A stretch of DNA of 64,000 nt, taken from Edaphobacter paludis. Lineage in GTDB: Bacteria > Acidobacteriota > Terriglobia > Terriglobales > Acidobacteriaceae. The position numbers and the translations under genes are program-made. Positions 1-9,155 of the stretch are shown here, one piece after another. The stretch covers positions 3,968,001 to 4,032,000 of the forward strand of contig NZ_CP121194.1 of the NCBI RefSeq assembly GCF_039993895.1. The letters are read 5' to 3'. The notes under the pieces are model-generated. The model had not been told where the DNA came from, searched no databases, and saw only the letters and a list, made by a program, of their open reading frames with translations. The first letter of the stretch is position 1; each line of letters begins with the position of its first letter.

Positions 1-551
1 ACCAGGCTGAGCACAATGTCCAGATCATGGATCATCAGGTCCAGCACGACATCCACATCGAGTGATCGCGGCGTGAAGACGCTCAGCCGATGGGCCTCAA
101 AAAACATAGGACGGTGCAGATACCGCCGCGCCGCAGTCACCGCAGGATTGAACCGCTCCAGATGCCCTGCCTGCACAATGCGCTCATGCTTCCGCGCCAG
201 TTCTAGAATCCGGTCAGCATCGGCGAGATTCGCAGCGAGCGGCTTCTCCACCAGCAGATCGACGCCCGCAGCCAGCAAAGGCTCCGCAGCCACAGCATGA
301 TGAACCGTAGGCACGCAGATTGAAGCAGCATCCAGCTTGCCGACAGTGTCCAAACAAGCCTCGATGCTATCGAAGCCAGCGATACCAAAGTCGGCAACCG
401 CCTTCTTTACGACAGCAATATCGCGATCGACAACAGCCACAAGCTGAATATCGCAGCCAGCATCCTGAAGCTCACGATAGACGCGGAGATGATTGCGCCC
501 GAAGGCACCCGCTCCGACAACAGCGACACGCAGTGGATTCGTACCCGCCAC
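1..551 (-). CDS. Gfo/Idh/MocA family oxidoreductase (partial, 3' end beyond window)
   Basis: Reading the minus strand gives about 183 residues of an NAD(P)-dependent sugar/inositol-type dehydrogenase. The N-terminal Rossmann motif is VVGAGAFGRNHLRVY, and the conserved EKP motif of the family (LLVEKPLA) lies near residue 110, followed by GHLERFNPA and a DLMIHDLDI segment. The C-terminal substrate domain runs off the window edge. GTG at 549-551 is the first possible start, because it directly follows an in-frame TAA that is the stop of the upstream small gene, so the two are probably translated together. The family oxidises or reduces a sugar or related polyol; the substrate cannot be read from this fragment. 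Confidence 0.9.
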   Translation of the reverse strand, partial: MAGTNPLRVAVVGAGAFGRNHLRVYRELQDAGCDIQLVAVVDRDIAVVKKAVADFGIAGFDSIEACLDTVGKLDAASICVPTVHHAVAAEPLLAAGVDLLVEKPLAANLADADRILELARKHERIVQAGHLERFNPAVTAARRYLHRPMFFEAHRLSVFTPRSLDVDVVLDLMIHDLDIVLSL

Positions 552-773
552 TTATTTGCTGGTTGGGTTGCTGATCGGCGCCTCGACAGCCTGGCGGCAA
601 CGCGCATAAAGCTCGAGCAGATTCGTCACCTGATCATCGGATTTCGCCGTCGCCGTGACGCCAAAGCCGGTGGCACCGGCGCCTTTGCTGCCAACATTGG
701 CCTGAGCAGCGACAAACTTAAGCAGATCGAGCGCGATATCTTCCGTGCGCCGCGCCGTTGTGGTCGATTCCAT
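552..773 (-). CDS. Small hypothetical protein upstream of the oxidoreductase
   Basis: A 73-residue protein, MESTTTARRTEDIALDLL and onward, with a helical N-terminal half and an Ala/Gly-rich middle. I do not recognise a family. The chosen ATG at 773 has GAGGA about eight bases upstream; an ATG five codons earlier (788) is possible, with AAAGAG as its ribosome site. Its stop codon abuts the GTG of the Gfo/Idh gene, so the pair looks like one transcription unit. No signal peptide or membrane segment is visible. The coding call rests on good ribosome-binding sites and the tight junction with a clear gene. Confidence 0.6.
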   Translation of the reverse strand: MESTTTARRTEDIALDLLKFVAAQANVGSKGAGATGFGVTATAKSDDQVTNLLELYARCRQAVEAPISNPTSK

Positions 774-839
774 GAAGTCGTTCCTCATTTCTCTTTAGCC
801 CGATGTTAATTGGCTGCGAGATAAGGCGCAAATGAGACC

Positions 840-2042
840 CTAACCAGCCGCATTCACCAGCCGAGGCTCAGCCCTCATGCCGCACACAATCTCGTAAGCG
901 ATCGTATGCGCCAGCCGCGCATGATCGTCCGCCGTAATGCCATCGCCCAGCAGTACAACCTCATCGCAAACGCTTACGCCCGAAATGTCCGTCACATCGA
1001 CCACAGTGAGATTCATCGACACTCGGCCCACAATCATCGCCCGCCGGCCGCCAATCATCACCCATCCGCCCGGCGTAGCATCCGATGCGGACAACTCCCG
1101 CCGCAGCCCATCCGCATAGCCAACCGGCAGCAGAGCCAACCGCATCGGCCGATGCGCCGTAAAGATCGCGTTATACCCCACCGAATCGCCAGCCTGCACG
1201 TCACGAATGCCGATCACGCGAGTCTTCCACGTCATCACCGGACGAAGCTCAGGCCGCACCAGCGACCTCCCACCCTCAACCGGCAGACAATACCCATAGA
1301 GCGCAAGCCCACAGCGAACCATGGCACGCGCGCCGATGCCGGAAGCAACGCTCCGCAGCCAGACCAGCGAGCCGGGATCATGCACGCTAACCGCGCTGTT
1401 ATCGACCGTAGAAGAGTTCCCCGCATGAACCCACACTGGTTGCAGGCCCGCAGCCGCAACCTCGCCGATAGCCTGTTCAAACCGCACTCGCTGCCGCAGC
1501 GTAAGCGGTGAGTCCGCAACCTCCGACGAGGCAAAGTGCGTCATTACCCCATCCAGCCGCAAATTCGGCTGCACAACCAGCCACTTCAGCAGCTCCCGCA
1601 ATTCCGCACCCGGTGCAACGCCCTGCCGCGCCATGCCGGTATCGATCTCCAGATGCACCGCCAACGGCTCCGCACCGCGCTGTACAACCGCCTCAGCCAA
1701 CCATTCCATCTGCTGCCGAGTCCACACAATGGGCGTCAAGCCGTGGCGCACAATAGCCTCGGCATCCTCACGAAGCAGCCCCGACATCACCATGATCCTC
1801 GGCTGTCGCTTCTCAGAGATCCCGGCCACCGCTGCACGAACCGCCGCACCCTCCTCAGCATCCGTAACGCCGAGCCACTCCACCCCAGCCCGCGCCAGCA
1901 CCGGAGCGCATACCTTCGCGCCATGGGCGTAGCCATCCGCCTTAACCACGGCGAGAACCGTTACGCCGTCCCCCGCGCCACTCACGAGCGCCCTGTAATT
2001 CGCCACAAGCCGCTCTTCTGAAATCTCCACCCAACTCTTCAC
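840..2042 (-). CDS. alr: Alanine racemase
   Basis: A 400-residue PLP enzyme that interconverts L- and D-alanine for peptidoglycan. The PLP lysine is K34 in VLAVVKADGYAHGA, and the second catalytic residue is Y290 in GDSVGYNAIF. The TIM-barrel motifs DTGMARQGV and HAGNSS are present, and the length is normal for the family. Translation starts at GTG (2040-2042); no convincing ATG is nearby. It lies alone on the minus strand just downstream of a WYL regulator, with no sign of co-regulation. The C-terminal beta domain is complete and ends RAEPRLVNAAG. Function is secure from the motifs. Confidence 0.97.
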   Translation of the reverse strand: MKSWVEISEERLVANYRALVSGAGDGVTVLAVVKADGYAHGAKVCAPVLARAGVEWLGVTDAEEGAAVRAAVAGISEKRQPRIMVMSGLLREDAEAIVRHGLTPIVWTRQQMEWLAEAVVQRGAEPLAVHLEIDTGMARQGVAPGAELRELLKWLVVQPNLRLDGVMTHFASSEVADSPLTLRQRVRFEQAIGEVAAAGLQPVWVHAGNSSTVDNSAVSVHDPGSLVWLRSVASGIGARAMVRCGLALYGYCLPVEGGRSLVRPELRPVMTWKTRVIGIRDVQAGDSVGYNAIFTAHRPMRLALLPVGYADGLRRELSASDATPGGWVMIGGRRAMIVGRVSMNLTVVDVTDISGVSVCDEVVLLGDGITADDHARLAHTIAYEIVCGMRAEPRLVNAAG

Positions 2043-2063
2043 AGCACCGTCCCAACTACCATC

Positions 2064-2798
2064 CTAATCGCCGACCGTTAGAACGCTCCCACGATTCACC
2101 GACTGGCCATGGTCCGGCTTCGGCATCGCCGCTTTGATGAAATCCTCCAGCCGTTGCCCCCGGCGTGGCACGAAGGTGCGCTCCAGCACCAGCACGTCCT
2201 CCATGCGGTCAATCCGAAAGGCTCGGAAATCTTTCCGCAGTTCACACCACGAAGCCAGCGTCCACACGCCGCTCCAGAAGGCGAGAGCCAGCGGACGCAC
2301 CGCGCGGCTGCTGCGCTCGCCATCTTCACGCGCATAGCCAAACGTGATGGCACGCTTCGTAAGGCAGGCGGCATGGAGAATATCCAGCCGTTCGCGCAGG
2401 TGCTGCGCCATGTGAAATCCGCCCGGCGCATACAGCAGGATGGAGTCGAGTTCATCGCGCAACTCCGCAGGCAGGACGGCCTCGATGCGCTGCAACGCCT
2501 GATTCGCCGCGACGACGTTCTCCGCGCCGCCCCACGCGCTCACCAGCCGCACGCCCAGCACCAGCGCGGTCAACTCATTGCGCGTGAACATCAGCGGAGG
2601 CAGATCGTGGTCGCGCCGCAGCGTGTAGCCCACACCGGCCTCGCCTTCAATCGGCATACCGGAGAGCTGAAGGTCTTGAATGTCGCGGTAGATCGTCCGC
2701 TGCGAGACCTGTAGCTTCTCGGCCAGCTTCTGCGCCGTCAGCAGACGGCCGAGGCGCAAAAACTGGACGATGCGGAAGAGTCTGTCAGCGCGTCGCAT
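2064..2798 (-). CDS. YafY/DeoR-like HTH regulator with WYL domain
   Basis: A 244-residue transcription factor. Residues 1-55 form the helix-turn-helix of the HTH_11/DeoR type (MRRADRLFRIVQFLR, then LAEKLQVSQRTIYRDI). Further on is a WYL-type ligand-sensing domain (ITFGYAREDGE, AVRPLALAFWSGVWTLASWCELRKDFRAFRIDRM). I start at ATG 2798 rather than an upstream in-frame start because MRRADRLF is the usual N-terminus and the longer version would run into the preceding VOC gene. It begins ten bases after that gene ends, so the two are probably co-transcribed and the regulator may act on the pair. WYL proteins bind small ligands or nucleic acids; this one's ligand is unknown. Confidence 0.9.
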   Translation of the reverse strand: MRRADRLFRIVQFLRLGRLLTAQKLAEKLQVSQRTIYRDIQDLQLSGMPIEGEAGVGYTLRRDHDLPPLMFTRNELTALVLGVRLVSAWGGAENVVAANQALQRIEAVLPAELRDELDSILLYAPGGFHMAQHLRERLDILHAACLTKRAITFGYAREDGERSSRAVRPLALAFWSGVWTLASWCELRKDFRAFRIDRMEDVLVLERTFVPRRGQRLEDFIKAAMPKPDHGQSVNRGSVLTVGD

Positions 2799-2808
2799 AG
2801 GTGTGATC

Positions 2809-3189
2809 TTAGTGCGAATGCAGGCCGATGTGATTGCCCTCGGTATCGCGAAGACAGGCAAAGTGGCCGTAGCCGCCGGGCACCTCCGTCTTGGGCATCA
2901 GCACAAGGCCGCCCGCCTTGGGGACACGGGAGAGAACATCATCGAGGTCGCCATCGCAATTGAGGTAGACCATCGTTCCCGCGCCTGGCTTCTGAAACTT
3001 CCGCTTGACCAGGGTTCCGCTCGTTCCCGTCTGTTCGGCAGGAAAGATGGCCATGTTGTCGCCGATATTTTCGCGCTGCATCTTCGCGCCCAGCAGCGTC
3101 TCGTAAAAGGTGGTGGCCCGGTCCAGATCGGCGCAGGGAATCTCGAACCAGTTGATGGCATTCTGGCGAACTGTCGCTGTATTGCTCAT
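2809..3189 (-). CDS. VOC (glyoxalase/bleomycin-resistance fold) family protein
   Basis: A 126-residue protein with two beta-alpha-beta-beta-beta repeats: INWFEIPCADLDRATTFYETLLGAK at the N-terminus, and PGGYGHFACLRDTEGNHIGLHSH at the C-terminus, where FACLRDTEGNHIGL is the typical closing strand. Such proteins are metal-dependent lyases, dioxygenases or binding proteins; this sequence does not decide which. AAGGAG precedes the ATG at good spacing. It sits immediately upstream of the WYL regulator, an arrangement that suggests a small regulator/effector operon. Two other VOC genes lie near 59.5 and 61.7 kb, but these are different subfamilies by sequence. Confidence 0.9.
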   Translation of the reverse strand: MSNTATVRQNAINWFEIPCADLDRATTFYETLLGAKMQRENIGDNMAIFPAEQTGTSGTLVKRKFQKPGAGTMVYLNCDGDLDDVLSRVPKAGGLVLMPKTEVPGGYGHFACLRDTEGNHIGLHSH

Positions 3190-3300
3190 GTCGCTCTCCT
3201 TGAATTGGCTGACTTAAGGCAAAGCATATACAGGGACTACTGACAGCATTGTGTCAGTAGCCATTATTTTTTTGAGAACATATCAGCCAACATCCGTGAG

Positions 3301-4701
3301 CTAGTACCCGCCACCACCGCCGCCATCGCTCTGCAAATTTTCAAAGCGCGTGTAGTCCGACAGATACGCCAGATGCACGCTGCCCGTAGGCCCGTTTCTC
3401 TGCTTGGCGATGATGATCTCCGCCTTACCCTTCGACTCAGGATCTTCGTCGCCGTTCTCGTCCTTGTTGTAGTAGCTCTCGCGGTGAATAAACGCGACCA
3501 CGTCAGCATCCTGCTCGATCGAACCGGACTCGCGCAAGTCGCTCAACAGCGGCTTCTTGTCGCCGCCGCGCTGCTCACTCGAACGCGAGAGCTGCGACAG
3601 CGCAATTACCGGGACCTTCATCTCCTTCGCCAGTGCCTTCAGCCCGCGCGAGACGGACGAGACCTCCTGCGTGCGGTTCTCAAATTTCTTCTGATTGGCC
3701 CCGGCCGAACCCGTCATCAACTGCAGATAGTCGATCACAATCAGGTCGAGCCGCCCCTCCTGCTGATGCAGTCGCCGCGCCTTGGCGCGCATCTCGGCGA
3801 GCGTGATGCCCGGCGTATCGTCGATAAACAGCTTCGATTCCATCAGCCGTTCCAGCGCACTCAGCAGCTTGCTCTTATCTTCCTTCGGTAGAAAGCCGGT
3901 CTGAATTTTGCGCGAGTTCACCAGCGCCTCGGACGCCAGCAAACGGCGCAGCAGGCTCTCCTTCGACATTTCCAGCGAAAACACAGCAACCACCTTGCCG
4001 TCGCGCACAGCAGCATTCTGCGCGATGTTAATCGCCCACGCCGTCTTGCCCATCGAAGGCCGCGCCGCAATAATAATCAGCTCCGAGTCCTGCAAGCCGC
4101 TGGTCATGCGGTCGAACTCGATATAGTGCGTCGCCAGACCGGTAATCTCGCGCCCCTGCTCATACAGCTTGTCGATCGAGCCGAACGACGACTTCACGAT
4201 CTCGCCGATGTCGGAAAATCCGCCCGTCACCGCGTGATCCGAGATCTCCATCAGTCTGCCGCTCACGTTGTTCAGCACATCGAGCGCTTCCTGACTCTGG
4301 TCCGCCGCGTCGATCATGCCGAGGTCGCACACCGTCATCAACTGACGCATCAAGCTCTTGTCGCGCACAATGCGCACATAGCTCTCGATGCTCAGCTTCC
4401 TCGGCAATCCCTCGCTCAAGGACGCGAGGTATGGCAGGCCGCCAATCGAGTCAAGCTCCTTCTTCTTCTTCAGCTCCTCGCCCACCGTAACGATATCGAC
4501 CGCGTGGCCGAGCTCGGACAGATGCAGCATGGCCGTATAGATTCTGCGGTGCGAGTCCAGCGCGAAGTCGTCAGTTTTCAACAGCATCGTCGCATCGTTG
4601 ATTGCGAGAGGCTCAACCAGCATCGCGCCGAGAATCGTCATCTCAGCATGAAGCGACGCAGGGCGCTCTTGCTCGCCAACGATATGAGGATAGGTAGCCA
4701 T
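3301..4701 (-). CDS. dnaB: Replicative DNA helicase DnaB
   Basis: A 466-residue hexameric 5'-3' helicase of the replication fork. The N-terminal primase-interaction domain starts at about residue 15 (LHAEMTILGAMLVEP), and the RecA-like ATPase carries Walker A ARPSMGKT at 213-220, Walker B LDLIVIDYLQLM, and the LSQLSR and GSIEQDADVVAFIHR motifs. The tail is glycine-rich (GGGGGGY). No intein interrupts it. The upstream gap toward 4846 contains a near-consensus DnaA box (TGTGGATTA at 4749-4757, one mismatch to the consensus), so DnaA control is possible but unproven. Confidence 0.98.
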   Translation of the reverse strand: MATYPHIVGEQERPASLHAEMTILGAMLVEPLAINDATMLLKTDDFALDSHRRIYTAMLHLSELGHAVDIVTVGEELKKKKELDSIGGLPYLASLSEGLPRKLSIESYVRIVRDKSLMRQLMTVCDLGMIDAADQSQEALDVLNNVSGRLMEISDHAVTGGFSDIGEIVKSSFGSIDKLYEQGREITGLATHYIEFDRMTSGLQDSELIIIAARPSMGKTAWAINIAQNAAVRDGKVVAVFSLEMSKESLLRRLLASEALVNSRKIQTGFLPKEDKSKLLSALERLMESKLFIDDTPGITLAEMRAKARRLHQQEGRLDLIVIDYLQLMTGSAGANQKKFENRTQEVSSVSRGLKALAKEMKVPVIALSQLSRSSEQRGGDKKPLLSDLRESGSIEQDADVVAFIHRESYYNKDENGDEDPESKGKAEIIIAKQRNGPTGSVHLAYLSDYTRFENLQSDGGGGGGY

Positions 4702-4845
4702 CGATTATTAACCTAGCTGAAGTGTTCCTGCGGATGGCAGGCAAATTCTGTGGATTAAGCGTCAAAAGACGCCTTTGCAAAGTCTACTCTTATACCAGTC
4801 AGCACACTGACGCACACACGCACACTCAGCTTTGGAGGTATCAAG

Positions 4846-5145
4846 ATGGGATCGGAAAAATTTCTCGCCATTCCGCCAGCCGCACAACGCGACAAGGCAT
4901 CCTTCGAGGTGTTGCGCGTCTGGATCGCCGAGCAGGGCCAACACGTCAGCATCCGCAGCGGCGCCTGGGAGGACCCCTTCGCGTGGGGCATCGTCCTCGC
5001 CGACCTCGCCCGTCACATCGCCCTCGCCCACGAGCTGCAAGGCCACGCCGTCGACAAGGATGCCTTTCTTGAACGGCTGCTCGAAGGCTTCACCGCTGAG
5101 ATCGACAACCCCACCGACGAGCCCGAGGGCGAAGTCACCCAATAG
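4846..5145 (+). CDS. DUF5076-like small protein
   Basis: A 99-residue acidic soluble protein. It contains EVLRVWIAEQGQHVSIRSGAWEDPFAWGIVLADLARHIALA in two stretches, which matches what I remember of the DUF5076 family (a conserved W-DP-WG--LADL-RH core); the family assignment is from memory. A strong ribosome site, GGAGG, lies six bases before the ATG. It stands alone on the plus strand between divergent dnaB and convergent msrA, so it has its own promoter. No signal peptide, membrane helix or catalytic motif is visible, and the function is unknown. Confidence 0.8.
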   Translation: MGSEKFLAIPPAAQRDKASFEVLRVWIAEQGQHVSIRSGAWEDPFAWGIVLADLARHIALAHELQGHAVDKDAFLERLLEGFTAEIDNPTDEPEGEVTQ

Positions 5146-5153
5146 CTTCGTCG

Positions 5154-5855
5154 CTACTCCCCTTTGTAAGGCTGAAACAGCTCCGGAAAGTCCCGCTTCA
5201 GCGTCTCAATCTTCGGCCGGTCGCAAACCATGATGTAAGGATTGTTCGGGTTGTTCGTCGCATAGTCCTGATGGTAGGACTCGGCGTCATAAAAGCCCTT
5301 CAGCGGAACCACCTGCGTCACAATCGGCTTTGAAAATACATGCGCCGCTTCCATCTGCGCGATATACGCCGTCGCAATCTTCTTCTGTTCATCGTTGGTG
5401 TAAAAGATCGCCGAACGATACGACGTGCCCACATCCGGCCCCTGCCGGTTCAACTGGGTAGGATCATGCACCGTGAAGAAGATGCGCAGAAGCTGTCCAT
5501 AGGTCAGCTTCGACGGATCGTAGACCACCTTTACTGACTCCGCATGTCCGGTCGTCTCCGTCGTTACCTGCGCGTAAGTTGCTGTCGCCGCAGAGCCTCC
5601 GGCATACCCGGCCATCGTCGAAGTCACACCCTTCACCCGCTGAAACACTGACTGCGTTCCCCAAAAGCATCCGCCCGCGAACACCGCCGTCTCGTGGCCC
5701 GAAACCGAGGCCTTCGCCTCATCGACGGCAGGCACCGGGGCCTTCGCCTGCGCACTCACTTGTGTCATCTTCATCCCCCTCCATGCCATCAGAACCACTG
5801 CAACCACCACCAGCGCTATCCACCCGAACCGTATCAACATCTTGCCTGTCTGCAT
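5154..5855 (-). CDS. msrA: Peptide-methionine (S)-S-oxide reductase MsrA, membrane-anchored
   Basis: Reduces methionine-S-sulfoxide in oxidised proteins. The catalytic motif is GGCFWG with C63; downstream are the usual GYAGG, GHAESVKVVYDP and DPTQLNRQGPDVGTSYRS blocks. Residues 7-25 form a hydrophobic segment (signal anchor) followed by an Ala/Pro linker, so the enzyme probably works outside the cytoplasmic membrane. I prefer the ATG at 5855, which has GGAGG at ideal spacing, over the in-frame ATG at 5873. The C-terminal resolving region lacks an obvious extra cysteine pair apart from IMVCDRP. It faces the DUF5076-like gene and follows mnmG on the same strand. Confidence 0.95.
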   Translation of the reverse strand: MQTGKMLIRFGWIALVVVAVVLMAWRGMKMTQVSAQAKAPVPAVDEAKASVSGHETAVFAGGCFWGTQSVFQRVKGVTSTMAGYAGGSAATATYAQVTTETTGHAESVKVVYDPSKLTYGQLLRIFFTVHDPTQLNRQGPDVGTSYRSAIFYTNDEQKKIATAYIAQMEAAHVFSKPIVTQVVPLKGFYDAESYHQDYATNNPNNPYIMVCDRPKIETLKRDFPELFQPYKGE

Positions 5856-5885
5856 CTCGAACCTCCACTGCATCCCGCTATACAG

Positions 5886-7904
5886 TTAAGACGCGCTCAT
5901 ACCGGTTTCAGATTCTCTCAGCAGATCCGCCGCTCTGCGACGCCTGCCCTGAATCTCAATGAATCCATGGATCAGACTCACCGCCACCGGCGTGACTCCG
6001 GCAATGCGGCTGGCCTGTCCCAGTGTCTGCGGACGCACCCGCGACAGCGTCTCCTGCATCTCCCGTGACAGGCCGCTCACCGCCGCATAGTCGAACCAAT
6101 CCGGAATCAGCCGCTTCTCGGCCTTGCGCAGCTTCTCCATCGACCGTCGCTGCTGATCGAGGTAGCCCGCGTACTTAATCTCGGTCTCCACCGTTTTCAT
6201 CTCATTGCGAACCCAGGCAGGCAGCCGCGCGCTCACAGAATAAGCAGCCGCATCCATCGCCGCCACCCAGGCACTCAACACCTCACCCTCATCCACCAAT
6301 CGATCCCGCAGCAGCGGAGCAAGCTCCTCCACCACAACCTCAGGCCGCTTCAGCAACTGTGCAAACGTCTGTCCGGCAACGCCCCCGTCGCCATCCAGCC
6401 GCGCCACCAGCTCTTCAGGCAGCTCGCCCGTCCTCACCCGCGCCGTTCCCAGCAGCTTCTCAAACGCAACGCCGCGCGCCTGCTTCGCTTCATAGCCAGC
6501 CCACGCGTCGTCATCAATCAGCCCCAGCCGCCGTCCATGCGGAGTCAGCCTGCGGTCCGCATTGTCGATCCGCAGATGCAGCCGGAACTCCGCCCGCGAG
6601 GTAAACATCCGGTAAGGCTCATTCGTTCCCTTACTGATCAAATCGTCGATCAGGATGCCCGTGTACCCCTCAGTGCGATCCAGCGTAAAGCCCGCCTCGC
6701 CACGCACCGCCAACGCCGCGTTGATGCCTGCCATCAGCCCCTGGCATGCTGCCTCTTCATAGCCGCTCGTGCCATTGATCTGCCCGGCAAGATACAAACC
6801 CTGCATCGACTTCACCCGCAGCGTCCGGTCAAGCTCCGTCGGATCAATCGCGTCATATTCGATCGCATAGCCGGGCCGCAGCATCTCCGCATTCTCAAGG
6901 CCGGGAATCGAGTGCACCATCGCCGCCTGAATCTCCATCGGCAGACTCGTGCTCATGCCGTTGATGTAAACCTCGTGCGTGTTCAGGCCCTCAGGCTCAA
7001 GGAAAAATTGGTGCCGCGTCTTCTCCGGAAAGCGCACGATCTTGTCTTCAATCGAAGGACAATAGCGCGGGCCGATGCCCTCGATCTGCCCGGTATACAT
7101 GGGCGAGCGATGCACATTTTCGCGGATCAGCCTTAGCGTCTCCGGCGTCGTATGCGCGATGTGGCACATGATCTGCCGCAGCGGCAGCGACCGCGTGCGG
7201 AAGCTGAACGGCGTCGGATCCGCATCGCCCGGCTGCTCCTCAAACTTTGTCCAGTCAATCGTCCGTCCATCGAGCCGCGGCGGCGTGCCCGTCTTCAAAC
7301 GGCACTCCCTCAGTCCCAGCCGCTTCAAGCTCTCGCCCAGCAGAACGCTCGCTGGCTCTCCGCTGCGCCCGGCGGTGTACTGCTGCTCGCCGCAATGAAT
7401 CAGGCCGTTCAAAAACGTCCCGGTCGTCACCACCGTCGCAGCCGCGTGAATTGTGCGACCATCCCGCAGCTTCAACCCACGCACAACCCGTTCTGAGCAG
7501 CCATCCACCTCTTCCACAATCAGGTCCACGACTTCGGCCTGCTTGATGAACAGGTTCCTTTGTCCCTCCAGCACCTCACGCATCTTCACCCGGTACAGAG
7601 CCTTATCGCACTGCGCCCGCGGAGACCACACCGCCGGCCCGCGCGACGTATTCAGCAACCGAAACTGAATGCCGCAGGCATCGGCGACTTCGCCCATCAC
7701 ACCGCCCAGCGCGTCCACCTCGCGCACCAGATGCCCCTTGGCAATTCCACCGATCGCCGGGTTGCAACTCATCTGCGCAATCAGATCGAGGTTCAGCGTA
7801 AAGATGGCCGTGCGCAGCCCCATGCGCGCCGCAGCCATTGCCGCCTCGCAGCCCGCATGGCCTGCGCCGACGACCACGACATCGTACTGTTCCGTAAAGC
7901 TCAC
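5886..7904 (-). CDS. mnmG: tRNA uridine-5-carboxymethylaminomethyl modification enzyme MnmG (GidA)
   Basis: A 672-residue FAD enzyme that, with MnmE, modifies U34 of certain tRNAs. The N-terminal dinucleotide motif is [13 protein letters not shown]. The family signatures [25 protein letters not shown] (two overlapping blocks), [14 protein letters not shown] and [16 protein letters not shown] are present. It is slightly longer than the usual 620-630 residues. Its partner mnmE lies 31 kb away at 38819-40180, and rsmG, often adjacent in other genomes, is at 47170, so the ancestral cluster has been split in this genome. Confidence 0.98.
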   Translation of the reverse strand: MSFTEQYDVVVVGAGHAGCEAAMAAARMGLRTAIFTLNLDLIAQMSCNPAIGGIAKGHLVREVDALGGVMGEVADACGIQFRLLNTSRGPAVWSPRAQCDKALYRVKMREVLEGQRNLFIKQAEVVDLIVEEVDGCSERVVRGLKLRDGRTIHAAATVVTTGTFLNGLIHCGEQQYTAGRSGEPASVLLGESLKRLGLRECRLKTGTPPRLDGRTIDWTKFEEQPGDADPTPFSFRTRSLPLRQIMCHIAHTTPETLRLIRENVHRSPMYTGQIEGIGPRYCPSIEDKIVRFPEKTRHQFFLEPEGLNTHEVYINGMSTSLPMEIQAAMVHSIPGLENAEMLRPGYAIEYDAIDPTELDRTLRVKSMQGLYLAGQINGTSGYEEAACQGLMAGINAALAVRGEAGFTLDRTEGYTGILIDDLISKGTNEPYRMFTSRAEFRLHLRIDNADRRLTPHGRRLGLIDDDAWAGYEAKQARGVAFEKLLGTARVRTGELPEELVARLDGDGGVAGQTFAQLLKRPEVVVEELAPLLRDRLVDEGEVLSAWVAAMDAAAYSVSARLPAWVRNEMKTVETEIKYAGYLDQQRRSMEKLRKAEKRLIPDWFDYAAVSGLSREMQETLSRVRPQTLGQASRIAGVTPVAVSLIHGFIEIQGRRRRAADLLRESETGMSAS

Positions 7905-7998
7905 CCTTCTATTCTAGGCTTTCCGAGAGTAATTTCCCGTCCCGCCACGGCGGCTCCGCAGATCACTCGCTTCAGACTCCGGGCATCCAACCATAACG

Positions 7999-9138
7999 AT
8001 GATTGCCATCTTCCACTCCCATCATGCCTGGTTTTTCGCCATCTTCTTCTTTTGCGCCGCGCTTGTGCTGGCGAATCTCGTGCATTACGTTGTGTTCCGG
8101 ATCCTGAAACGCAAAGAGGTCCAGATGTCAGGCATGGGGTGGGGGCTTCAGCAACACCTCGGCCATCCGGCACGAGCCATCTTCTTTCTCACCTGCCTGC
8201 TTCTCGCGCTTCCATTAGTCCCCCTTCCCCGCGATCTCGAACAAATCATCCATCAGGGCTTCATCATGGCAATGGTCGCCGCCCTGGGATGGTTCGTCGT
8301 CGGGTGCATCTACGTGCTGCAAACCATCCTCCTGCGGAAATACGATCTCTCCGCCGCCGACAACGTTCGCGCACGCCGTATCCATACGCAGTTCCAGGTC
8401 TTCCGCCGCATGCTCATCACCTTTGTCATCGTCATCGACATCGGCGCCCTGCTCTGGACCTTCAACGACCCCCGCATCTGGCACTACGGCTCCGGCCTGC
8501 TCGCCTCCGCCGGCATCGCCACCCTCGTTCTCGCCACCGCCGCCAAATCCACCGCATCCAACTTCCTGGCAGGCATTCAAATCGCGCTCACGGAGCCCAT
8601 CCGTATCGACGATGTCGTCGTCGTCGCGGGGGAGTGGGGCAAAATTGAAGAGATCACCTCGGCCTACGTCGTGGTCAGAATATGGGACCTCCGCCGCCTC
8701 ATCGTTCCGCTCACGTACTTCATCGAAAACTCCTTCGCAAACTGGACACGCGAGTCCGCCGACATTCTGGGCACTGCCTTCCTCTACGTCGACTACTCCA
8801 TTCCGGTAGAAGAGTTGCGCGCCCAACTCGACCTCATCGTTCATCCTTCGCCCCTCTGGGACAAGAAGGTATGCGGTCTCCAGGTCACCAACCTCAGCGA
8901 GCACACCATGGAGATCCGCTGCCTGATGAGCTCCAGCAACTCCAGCGCAAGCTTCGATCTCCGCTGCCTGGTACGCGAAAAGATGACGGCCTGGATTCAG
9001 CAGAACTATCCCAACGCCTTCCCCACTACCCGCTTCGCCGCATTACCCGACCGCGCTGGCAGCCCACAGCAAGGTTCGCTGCCGCCGGATTCAGCCCCCG
9101 GCCCGCAGCAGCCCCCAAAGCAACAATCCAGCACATAG
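7999..9138 (+). CDS. Mechanosensitive ion channel (MscS) family protein
   Basis: A 379-residue inner-membrane protein. Four hydrophobic segments are visible (about residues 8-30, 55-72, 88-110 and 135-160), followed by the pore-lining helix region YGSGLLASAGIATLVLATAAKSTASNFLAGIQIALTEPIRI (in parts), with the Ala/Gly packing typical of MscS TM3, and then a beta domain (VGEWG-like VVAGEWGKIEEITSAYVVVRIWDLRRLIVPLTYF). The C-terminal 30 residues are Pro/Gln-rich and probably disordered. These channels open under membrane tension to relieve osmotic shock. It is divergent from mnmG and convergent with the DedA gene. Confidence 0.92.
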   Translation: MIAIFHSHHAWFFAIFFFCAALVLANLVHYVVFRILKRKEVQMSGMGWGLQQHLGHPARAIFFLTCLLLALPLVPLPRDLEQIIHQGFIMAMVAALGWFVVGCIYVLQTILLRKYDLSAADNVRARRIHTQFQVFRRMLITFVIVIDIGALLWTFNDPRIWHYGSGLLASAGIATLVLATAAKSTASNFLAGIQIALTEPIRIDDVVVVAGEWGKIEEITSAYVVVRIWDLRRLIVPLTYFIENSFANWTRESADILGTAFLYVDYSIPVEELRAQLDLIVHPSPLWDKKVCGLQVTNLSEHTMEIRCLMSSSNSSASFDLRCLVREKMTAWIQQNYPNAFPTTRFAALPDRAGSPQQGSLPPDSAPGPQQPPKQQSST

Positions 9139-9155
9139 CGGAGTGGAAAGATCCT